The notes under the pieces were generated by a model. The model searched no databases. It was not told the DNA's origin and saw only the letters and a list, made by a program, of their open reading frames with translations. Shown here piece after piece: positions 1 to 12,000 of a stretch of 64,000 bases of DNA. Source of the DNA: Haliclystus octoradiatus (lineage: Eukaryota; Cnidaria; Staurozoa; Stauromedusae; Haliclystidae); assembly GCA_916610825.1 (NCBI GenBank), contig OU744447.1, positions 35,643,024 to 35,707,023 on the forward strand. The letters run 5' to 3'. Made by a program: the position numbers and the translations under genes. The first letter of the stretch is position 1; each line of letters starts with the position of its first letter.

Positions 1-97
1 CTTTATTGATCCGCCACCCCAGTGAAAAATGCTTCATGGAAAAAGGAGAAATTATAGATTATAAAACATATCTAATAAAAAATGTTTGTTTTTTTAG

Positions 98-3000
98 AGA
101 GGTATGCGGATGGAATATACTCTTGGCCAATCAATTAGGCAGATTTATGTAACAAAGAAAACATTTCTAAAGCCATCATACGATCGATCAGAAGTAAGTA
201 CCTTCAAACCTTTTATAACGGTCACCTCTAAAAAGCGACCACCTGTCTATAGTGGTCACTCTTGCCATGTCTAATAATAATATTTTTTATTGAATCAAAC
301 CTGTATGTAAAGGCCACCTGTTTATAGTGGTCAATTTATCTACCTCTCTTAGCTGGCTGCTATATACAGGTTTCACTGTACCTTCAAACCTGTTATAATG
401 TTAGCATGTCTAATTTTTTTATCACGACGAATGATCACGATATTCCGTTCCCTCCTCCAGGCACATTTAGGGTTGCAGGTTGGTGATTGTAAAGTCTGTC
501 TTGAAATTGCCACCCACCACCAACGATTACACCTAGGCCACACACTTGTATTCCTAATACAATGAAACCTGTATATAACGGCCAGCCAAGAGAGGTAGAT
601 AAATTGACCACTATAGACAAGTGTCCTTTATATACAAGTTTGATTCAATAGAAAATACTATTTTAGACATTGAAAGAGTGACCACTATAGACAGGTGGCC
701 GCTCTATAGAGGTGACCGTTATAACAGGTTTGACTGTAATTGTTTAACTGAAATTTATTTTAGCTTTGGCTAAAGACCCTGATTCATGTTTAAATGTTTT
801 ATAAAATTTCAGATTTACATACGTAGCTCTACTACTGATCGTTGTCTTGTCAGTGCGTTATCACAACTTGCTGGTTTATATCCACCTCAAGGACACCAGG
901 TAGGCTGTTCCTTGCCTGGAGTATAAATGATTTTACTATTATGATGCAACATGCAGTTGGGATGCAATTGGCCCAATCAAATAATGTATTAATTGCAAGG
1001 AAGACAGACTGGACAAGTAATTTAACCACCCCTTTTAATTCAAATACATATCCATGGTCCGACTACTGTTTTCTCCTTTCAAAAACTGAATTTAATAATC
1101 AAAAATCTTTTGAATCTTTTATCCTGAAGAGGTTCTTGCAGGGTCCGACAGAAGCCTTATAGAATCCTATAAGTATTTCAACATAACCAAATAGATCATA
1201 AAATATCTATTCTCTTATACATTCAGTCATGTTATTTTTAAATGCATTAATCACATCTAAGCAATTTTACAAAGTATTAATGAAATGTTCACTCACCTAA
1301 AACCATTGATTATTGCATCGCTTTCATCAGCTACAAGAATCGCCGGTTGATAAAAAGTAATGTGGACGGTGTCGCCCTACCGAAGGCACCCGTACCACTC
1401 CTCTATTTCTAGAGGAGTGGCTCTTTTCGCTAAGAGCAATGATGTTAAACGCTCATTAGATCTCAGCCGCGACACTGCAGATCAATTTCAACAGATTTCA
1501 TGGCAGATAGGCCTTGATTGTCAATGCGCAACGATGCGCCGCAGCTACTCACAATGCAATTCCTTCTGAACCATTCCATCCGCCATCCTTAGATGGTACT
1601 CATTTGATTTTTCAGATAAAGTCAAGGCTGAGTTGACCTGAGGGGGATTTGAACCACAGTCGATCAGATATGATACGATCTGAAGTTCGGTTGCTCTGCC
1701 AACTGAGCTATTCACCCCTTTAATTCACCTATTCACCTATTCACCCCTATTCGCCGGTTGATAACCATGGTTACCTTTTTGTTCACAGACACCTTCTGCA
1801 ATGACTCAAATAAAACTGAATATGTTCTAACCTTCCGGAATCTAAAATTCCAGGATTCCTTCTTCTTTCGCACACTGGGTCCTCCTTAAAATATTGTCAT
1901 TTCTCTAAGCTTTAGGAGAAGAAGAGGAATGTATCAGTCTTCTTCAGAGTTTTTAGCAAGTCTTTCAAAAATGTAGTTGCCAGCTTATAGAGTTTTGTCT
2001 GACTACGGTGTGTACATAGCAATCGACTTAGAATTGGAAAAGAAGATTAGAAAGACGCTACACATAGTTGTGCACAATGTCTAAATTTCAATATATTATG
2101 CTTCTATTCCCATATATCATATATTCATAATACTTAAAGAAAAAATAGACAAAGAGGGAAAGGTTTAGAATCTTACATGACACAGACACACAGTTTCCCT
2201 ACTAGCTCTAATGTTAGTATTAGCTCAAGCCGTTATCCATTTTTTCCAAATGAACTTAATACAAGTGTTAGAAAGCAATCTCTCTAAATCCAAAATCGGA
2301 TTTGAAAAGGCGCGTTGCTTTCACCAATGGCTAACATCATCTGGAGGAAGTTTAGAAATCAACGAAATCGTCACATCATCACCCGCGTATCAATTCATGG
2401 TTTCCATCATAAACTTTGCCTTGATAAATCATACCATCAACCATCATCAAGTTGTATATGCAAAGAGTGTAGCTCCAACGCATCTCACATTTTAGACTGT
2501 CCTGGAGTACTGTCATATATGTCATATGCTAAAAAAAGTGACGATGAACATTAGCTCTATTGAGTATCATACCTTTCATGACTTAAATTTTCCATTTTAC
2601 TATTATTTTATGATGAAACTAAATCTAGCTTTCATATATCCTATCTACACTATCAGTTTTACCCTTTAAATTAAAAAAATAGCTCCGCTACGCTCTGACT
2701 CATCGTGAATGATATGATAATCAAAATAAACCAAAACAACTTTAAAGAATGGAAACAACAAATACCCATGAAAACTATTACCAGAAGAATATTTATTTCT
2801 CACTAATTATACTAGGGGCCTAGCGCAATTTTTTGACCTACAGTAAATGATGTGAAATTTTCCGTTCGGAATATCGCCTTGTTATTGTTGTCGCATGGAC
2901 AAACTGGTTTAAATAGTCTTAAGGATATATTCCAAATAAAACCATGACGACGGGCTTAGCAGTTTGATGTAATAAATAACTTCAGAAAACAATATAAACA

Positions 3001-6000
3001 GTAATTATATAATACTGTCTTGTCTAAGCCCCCAAACAAATGATGAATTGTTGGTTTAAAACGGAAAGTTCTCATGGTCAAAATACAACAAAAATTATCT
3101 TCGAAGTTTCACCTCAAATAGTGATGTTACAGAACGATTAAAATCTTTCATTAACCATCTCAAATGACGAGAAGAAGAAAACAATCATGTGTTCTACCAA
3201 TGAAGAGATAATCACGATGTAAACTAATTCAGGAGTATTAGAAAACATTTCATTTACTAATGCAATTGTAATCTCGCTAAGCTGCGAGTCGGCCATCATG
3301 GCGGGCAATGGAAATTTTTTTTGACAAATACAGCCAAAAATTTGGAATTATCACACAGCTCGCCCATTGTATTTTTAACAATAAAATTGTGTTTCTTGCA
3401 CAATTGTTTTTTGTTCGACCTTTGTTAACACGCAAAGCAGTGTGTTGAACGCTATTTCAAAAGAACAAAAGAGTTGAGTCAAAAATGAAATGAAAACGTT
3501 TCTACCATGACAGCATAGACTCAAGGTCACTTACGTAACCATGAGTAAAAAAAAATTTAAAAAAATTCTCCATGTTATAACTTTAGTTTGATTTTAACGA
3601 ATGTCATTTACCCTATCAATTTTAGCCGTTTTAAAGTAAACTTTAACTACTTCTACTAAATTATACTTCATGTCATTAACTTTAGTATGATTCTAACAAA
3701 ACGTACAATATTTTCAAATGTAAATACCCCTGACCAAATTAATGTATCATAGCAAATCATCTTTTACACTAAATTGGGTGCAAATATATGTATGAACTGC
3801 TATCTCCAGTGTTATTGGGTTGGGGTTCCCTAATAATTTCAAAAGAAGACTTGAGCAAAATACTGTATTACACTTTCTTGGATTGATTTATTGTATATTA
3901 CTGGTTGTTGTGCAAGTTTTCTCGATCAAAAGCGAAGAAAGAAAATATGTATGATAAATATATAGAGATAAGAGACAAAGATTAGGCAAAATCAAAGTCT
4001 TCATGCAGAGTTTCACACGCTCAATTGCGATATTTTACACGGTAAAAATATGATTTGCTTCAGAACACAGTGTATTGTTTTCTCAAATATTGTCCCTAGT
4101 ATTATTGATTTTTTCTTGTGTCATTCATACGATAATGTTAATTGCTTGGGAGATTCAAGCTATCTGTAAGCCTACTATAAATTTCTTTTAGGTTTGGAAT
4201 AAAGATATTAACTGGCAGCCAATACCTGTTCACAGTGTACCAAAAACTGAAGATACGGTATGTTGATTGCATTACCATTACGACGTAGAGATTTGCAAAC
4301 CATTTGTAATTTGAACAATTTGTATAGGTATTATTAATTTGATGTAGTTAACATGTTATAATGGTCACCTCTATACAGCGGACACGTGTCTATAGTGGTC
4401 AATTTATCTACCTCTCATAGCTGGCTGTTATATAAAGGTTTCACTGTATTTGTTTTTAAACTTTATTTCTATTTATTGTGTGCACTCTTGTTGTATAATT
4501 ATTATAAATAAATTTTACTAATAATATTTAATGAGCCATCTGAAATGCGTCTTTACACAGAAATCAGAGTAACAACGAAATCTTGTGATCTTTGATTCAC
4601 TATCTAATTTTAACTTCTACCGAGCTTTCACATCATATTATTTTAGTTTAGTCATCAATGAACGAGTCAATAGGAAAATCAAGCAATTTGATTTGTCGAC
4701 TAGCGGTCAATTCTAAATCTGTAGCCTATTGATCGCTCCAGGTTTTCTTTTTGTGTTGTTCTCCTTGTTTAATTTGAACGTATAGAACACCAGATTGAAT
4801 AAAAAATTGACCTGATGGAGAAATCGAATAGGTCAATATGCTTTGTTTCCGTTATGGCCTAAAGATGCAACAGATAATTGTGTTTTGGTGCATTGAAATA
4901 ATTATATATTACAAAATTGACTAGTTATTCATGGACTATAACAGTTATTGATATCAGGCTCAATTTAAGTTTTGGTTTTGCAGCCTGTAAATTTCGTTTA
5001 AAGTTAACTATCTGACTTTAAAAATGTTTACTCTGTTGTATGCCATGTGGTTAAGCCTGAAATTAGTAATATTATGGCATTTACCATTGAGTAGGTTGAT
5101 ATTTTAATACCTTTCAATTTAGCCTGTGTTTGTGTCGACCGATTGTATAGATTTGACCTTCTATTGAATGACTGACCTTTATTGTTTAGTTTTTCGAAAT
5201 GGGTGCATATGATTGTCCTAATTTGGCAAGAGCTTACCACAAATGGTTCAAATCTGAGGAATATGTTAAATTGAATAATGAGAATCAGGTATTTTTACGA
5301 GATATCAAAATTCCTTTGTGGCTTAAATTGTATTGCTATGAATTCAATAAATATAAACATCTTGACCTTTATATCGCTTCGCAAGTCGTTGCCATAATTG
5401 AAATATTTATCGGATTGTTATCGGAAAGTTATAAGTTCTGTATTTTATCGCAGATCAAACTTTTTGAAGCTAACGGCTTTCTCCTGTTTTCGGAGCCATG
5501 TTTTACCCTAAGATTTCATGTATGTTCTTTCGACCAATCAGATGGTAGAAAACCTTTGTGGTATTTTAGAATGATAATTCATTAATGTTTTGATAGTTCA
5601 TGTAGGCCTACTTCACAAGCATTCCAAGGATAGTTCATGACCATTTCATCAGTTTCACTGAATTTTGATGAACAAATATTTGACAATCTGTAAATGCATA
5701 ATACAGTGAAAGCTGTATATAACAGCCACCTACGAGAGGTAGATAAACTGACCACTATAGACAGGTGGCCTTTATTTACAGGTTTGATTCAATAGAAAAT
5801 ACTATTTTAGACACTGCAAGAGTGACCACTATAGACAGATGGCTGCTGTATAGAGGTGACCGTTATAACAGGTTTGACTGTGTCAAACGTTTCATTTGAC
5901 TCGCTTAAGTCTCACTCCTTACTATGACGATTTTGGTTTTTTATATTTTGTATTTTTGTGACAGGGTTTGTTTCGGAAGCTTTCTAACTTTAGTGGTATG

Positions 6001-9000
6001 GAGATAACATCAGTAGACGACTCTTGGAGACTTGCAGATACCTTATACACAGAAGTATGAATACATATGTTAATTTTACCTTTTTATTTTTATTTTAGAG
6101 TAAATAATAATGTTAATTGAGGATCTCACCCCCACCCCCACACCCCTCCAGGATTTACAGTCGTGCTTGCATGTGCAATTGCTAGAAAATAAAATATTCG
6201 AAAAACAAAACAATTATGATACCTTTTCAAATTTATGCTACTTTTTTCGCATAACTTATTCAGTACAGCCCTGTCTATTAGTTGATCGACTTAACCTTGC
6301 CTAAACTTATAGCACTTATTCTATTTCAATAATGCATTGTTTTATTTTATTTGGATATTTCTAGACTGTTCATAATTTGACAATACCAACCTGGGTACCA
6401 CCTATCATAGATCAATTAAACAAAGTTTTTCATTGGGGATTTGTTCATAAATTTGCTGGTTCTACAACGAGAAGCTCATTGAATGCTGGTAAGTTCTTAC
6501 TTGTTAATAATACCTGCGATAGTACAGTAAACCTGTATATAACTGCCGGCTATGAGAGTTAGATGATTTGACCACAATAGACAGGTGGCCTTTATATACA
6601 GGGATTAGTCAGGAGAACATCCTATTTTAGACGTTGAAAGAGTGACCACTATAGACAGGTGGCCGCTTTATAGAGGTGACCGTTATAACAGGTTTGACTG
6701 TACACACAGCACATAGAATGTCACATTTCTAGGTACAGATGTCAACCTGTCTGTAGCAGCCAGCTTTGAGAATTACATATATGCAGGTAGCCTTTATATA
6801 CATTGTTAATTCAATTGAACATACCATTTTAGACTTACCAAGCGTGACAACAGTAAGCAAGTGACCTGCAAGTAGGGGTGACACTATAACATGTTTAACT
6901 GATAGTTAAAACTTCAGAGCTTATATCCGTCATGTAAATTACAATAATAAAGTTCATGGTTTACCAAACTTTTTTAACATTTATAAAATATTATAAGTCA
7001 TATAAGTCATATAAGTCATGTAGGATGTAAGTCATATAACCGTTAAAGTTAATGTTAAAGGAGCAAAAATGACCGGCAGGCGTTACGCACTTGGGATCAC
7101 GTGCATGTTTATTGTTTATAACACAATGTTCATTGTTGACATGAATTTATAACAAATTAGGCTCGCGTATAACAATAGTTTCAAAGCGAGACGGTTGAAT
7201 TACGCTAAGCATAAATTCAACTTGAGCTCGCAGCGGTCGCCGGTCAATTTTGCCCCTTTAACCGGTGTGGTCGTACAATTGCTGAATAATGATTGAGCTG
7301 GATGAATACTTTGATTGCATGTTTACGCTAATTTACTTAGAATAATTATTTTAATTAATTATTTACAACGCTAGTCGTTCTTAGATATATATTACGTATT
7401 ACTTTAGGTTAAATAGATGTAAACGCTAGTCGTTGTCTAAATGTATTGATTAATCTAAAGTTGTATTAATTGGCATAAGTTTTTTGTATATATTTACTTA
7501 GTTACACGTATGAGTTTGTAAATATGTTTAGTTGCCAACTGATATTGATTATCAATTTATTACCTTTAATAATTAAACTATCTGCATGTAAAGATAGAGT
7601 TGTAAGGAACCTTCCGTGCGTGTGAAGCTCTCGCGACAAATTGTATATTAACTGGTTTAAATCGTATGTTAAACAGTTAGCTTGTTCAAGGACAAAGGTA
7701 ATTATCTTAATTTTATGACTTGTTATAATTTATGTTATGTTATGATATTTCTTAGAATTGTATTAACTTATTAATTAATTAATTGTTATTGTTATTTAGA
7801 AAAAACAGATTACAGATTATGCAGAATACTCAGACTACTCAGATTGAGATAAACAATCAAACAGTATCATTTCTGCTTGTCTTCACCATCAAAGCAAAAT
7901 ATACAAATCAAACTCCACAGACGCTGGGTGTCGTCTACAAGCCGTTTTGTATACTTAGTGCCTTTTGGCCTTTTCATTTGTATTTAAATTTGTCAAGTTC
8001 TTCAACAATCCTGAGCTTCCATTGTTACTATTAGTTAACATTATTATTAATTCATTATCATTTAAATCATGTCAAAAACGTAAATTTGGTTTCTCTGTCA
8101 TTTCGATTATTTGTTTGTTTGTTTTGTTTTTTGGACCCAAAACAATTCGGACCCATTTGTTTGTTTCAACCAAGGCGCTCTTCATTGAGTTTTACCTGCA
8201 TGCTCAACGACCATGCTCAAATTGCTAGGAATCATTCCATAGTTTTGGTCCTTGGAATGATAAGACTTGAAGTTGAACTTTATGAACTTTTTTGAACATG
8301 AAAATATTCTTTAAATATACAGTCAAACCTGTTATAACGGTCACCTCTATACAACGGCCACCTGTCTATAGTGGTCACTCTTGCAATCTCTAAAATGGTA
8401 TTTTCTATTGAATCAAACCTGTATATAAAGGCCACCTGTCTATAATGGTCAATTTATCTACCTCTGGTAGCTGACCGTTATATACAGGTTTCACTGTACT
8501 TCTATTCTTGGATGGAGAAGTAAAACTATGCAGTTTGTATCATATTTGTATGGCAATAACCGTAAAATAAAAATATTCTTTATATATATTTAATTATTAT
8601 TATCCTACTTTCAGGTGTTCTATTGAATGATGTATTATCACACATGAAGACACTCACAGATGGAACATCACATGATTTGAAAAAGATGTATCTTTATTCA
8701 GGGGTAAATATCAACATATATGCTTTTGTATTCCTCATATCACAGTCGAAGTCTGCCTTAAAGTAATAGTAATGTAGACGGTGTCGCCCTACCAAAGGCA
8801 CCCGTACCACTCCTCAATTTCTAGAGGAGTGGCTTTTTTCGCTGAGAGCAATGATTGTAAACGCTCTTTGTTGATCTCAGCCGCGGCACTGCAGATCAAT
8901 TTAAACAGATGTCATGGCAGATAGTTTTTGATTGTCAATGCGCAACGATGCGCCGCATCTACTCACAATGGAATTCCCTCTGGACCATTCCATCCGCCAT

Positions 9001-12000
9001 CCTCAGATGGTACTCATTTGATGTTTCAGATAAAGTCAAGGCTGAGTTGACCTTAGGGGGATTTGAACCACAGTCAATCAGATATGATCCGATCTGAAGT
9101 TCGGTTGCTCTGCCATCTGAGCTAATCTTCCCTCCTGAGTCTGCCTCCAGTTTCGTATGGAACTATGAATTGGAAAACCATTGGAAAATCCCTTAAAAAA
9201 TGTATGAAATCCATTTTAATTTTCACAGGATATCCAGACATTTATGTTGATAGTGTTAAATATAGTGTTAATAGTGTAAATTTATGTTAAATGAGGTTTA
9301 GTTCAGATGGCAGAACTTCAAATCTGATCATATCTGATCGACTTTGGTTCAAATTCCCCTAAGGTCAACTCAGCATTGACTTTATCTAAAAACATCAAAT
9401 GAGTACCATCTTCGGATGATGGATGGAATGGTGCAGAGGGAATTTCATTGCGAGTAGCTGCGGCGCATTGTTGCATTGATAATCGAGGCATATCTGCTAT
9501 GAAATGTGTTAATATTGAGCTGCAGTGTCGCGGATGAGATTAATAAGGAACATTTAACATCATTACTGTCAGCGAAAAGAGCCACTCCTCTAGAAATAGA
9601 AGAGTCTAACAGGTGCCTTTCGTTAGGGCGTTACCGTCTCAATTACTAATTAGTGTGGATAACCACATGCTTATAGGCTACCTTATTTGTTGATGAGTCC
9701 AAGAAAGTTAATTATCATTTGTTTATTGGTGACACTAAATCACATTTTTGATTGATCTTATTTTGTTTGTTATTTTTTCTTAGCATGATGATAATGTTCT
9801 TCCTTTCTTGGCATCGATCAATGTCCTCACTCATCAACCCCCTCCATATGCTGCAGCTGGGATTGTTGAACTTTATGAAGATAAAAATAAGTAAGTCAAA
9901 GCATCCAAGACGTCATACGAGGAACCTAAGTCATAAACTATTTGCCTTAAAGTTTTCTCCCAAAGTGATTCTAGTGCGCCAAATATCAATAGCTCATAGT
10001 TAACTGTGTGCCAATTGCTTTGTATATTATAACTAGCGCAACTTTTACAAGCATCTACTCTACCTGCATGATTTTCTTGCTTATAAAATGCTTTTGAAAA
10101 CCAATGATCAAATTGGAAGTTCTCATCGATCGATTGTGTTTTCAAACCTATTTTTGCTATTGTGATTTGGTGTTAAGTTGATGTTTTTGAACCTGAACCA
10201 AATTTTGACCATGGAAATAGTTTTTGTTTCGCGTTACGTTGACAAACAATATTCCCTTGTTATAATATTTTGTGCTGTGATGGACTGATCATGAACTGTT
10301 AAACATTCTATAAACTAGGGGTTGGACACTTCGGAGACTTATAATCGGCTAACCAAAAGAAGTACCCGGCAATAGAAAGAAAGTCACAACAAATACAGTG
10401 AAACCTGTATATAACGGCCAGCTACTAGTAGTAGATAAGTTGACCACTATAGACAGGTGGCCTTTATATACATGGTTGATTCAATAGAAAATACTATTTT
10501 AGACATTGCAAGAGTGGCGACTATAGACAGGTGACCGCTGTGTAGAGGTGACCTTTATAACAGGTTTGACTGTACTACTAAAAAAACATTAGGAAATCTC
10601 TTATTTGGTTAACCTATATAACCAAAGACAATTCATGTGCTTTTATATAAATACAATACCAGTTACACGCAATGCGTGTTGTAGAGGCTACATGCATATT
10701 AGCAACATGCATGAGGGGCTTTAACGTCACTTAATACATTATTCAAAGATTATTGATCGATATCTGATGACCTATGATTAAAACTGTAAAATCTATATAC
10801 ATCTACGCCATGCTGGGTTTACAGAATTTGAATAAGAAACACACATATGAAAAAATTGATTAATAGCAGATTATAAGAGATGCATTATTACACATTTATG
10901 TTGCAAAATTATTTTATTGTACATTATTTCTTGTTCTTTAACTGTGAGACTTGTTGATGGCAATTTATATATTTACTGCATACCTGGCCTTGGATGACCC
11001 TTAAACATGCTGCATATATTTGACCATGAGTGCTAAAACTGAATTTCATAATATCTTTGATACACTTGCAATTTCTTCATCTTATTATGGTCTAGAAATA
11101 ATTTCATAGCGGTCCTAGATAAATCGGATAATTATAGGCGAATCAGATTCAACATATTTGAATCGGATTATGTAAGTAGTTTAATTTATAATAACATCCT
11201 TGTAGAATCATCATCATCAAATTCATCACGTGTTCCGTAAATTGAGTTTATTAATGCAAATGTTCTTTCAAAGTTGTAATAAGGAAGCAAAGCATTCCTA
11301 AATGCTACTTCTAAGTAACCTGAATTTGAAAAGGATATTAAGTAAGATTCTATTGCCCTCTATTATCTTCCACTAATTCAATCAGATCACATTTAGTTGG
11401 TCATCTATTGACCACTGGGCAGCACCGGTACCAACGATTTGTGACATTTGTAACCTGAATGGCATTGCAATCTGAAAGCTATTTCATTTGAAACTTGAAT
11501 GATGATAATATCATCATGATTAACATTTATAGTACTGTTTTATGAATGTGTGTATTTCACTCTGGGTTTTAATTTACAGTAATACACTTTGGTCGAGCTA
11601 TACGTATCAATTCTAAATCCTTCCTCATTTGTGCCTGTTTGCAACTTGCATCCTTGAGTTCGGAGTTTTAACTCGTCTTGCTCGTGTTGTGCTTATATAA
11701 TAGGCTCACGCAATTGCTGGACACACTTGAACATGTGATACATGAATAAGCAGGACAAAGGAAATGGCTAGTTTGCATTGATGACATTGATATCTCTTCT
11801 TCTCAACACAATCTTGAGTACTTTTTGCGCAGCTCGCAGCTTGTACTATATCACCGTCATAAAAGCTTAAACGTGTCACATTTCATGTGTTAGTAAATGT
11901 GTGAACTTTCGCTCCACTTGCAGACATAAATAGTCGACATAGATCATTGAAATTTGACACTGAGAAGTAAATAGACGGTTGCTTGTCAATCGTAAACTAT

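Larger units (their letters stand above)
900..4191. other. Acid phosphatase intron 2: contents
   Basis: This long intron holds a half-element with the GGGTCCGACA terminus (about 1138-1153), a tRNA-SINE (1354-1718), a GGTCC-type MITE fragment (about 1800-1890) and a LINE tail fragment (2315-2554). From about 2600 to 4190 I see only AT-rich DNA with no recognisable gene or repeat. Confidence 0.6.

Noticed and set aside
5199-5585. 128-residue open frame
   Set aside because: It begins inside acid phosphatase exon 4 and reads through the donor at 5289 into the dispersed repeat; the added residues have no family match.
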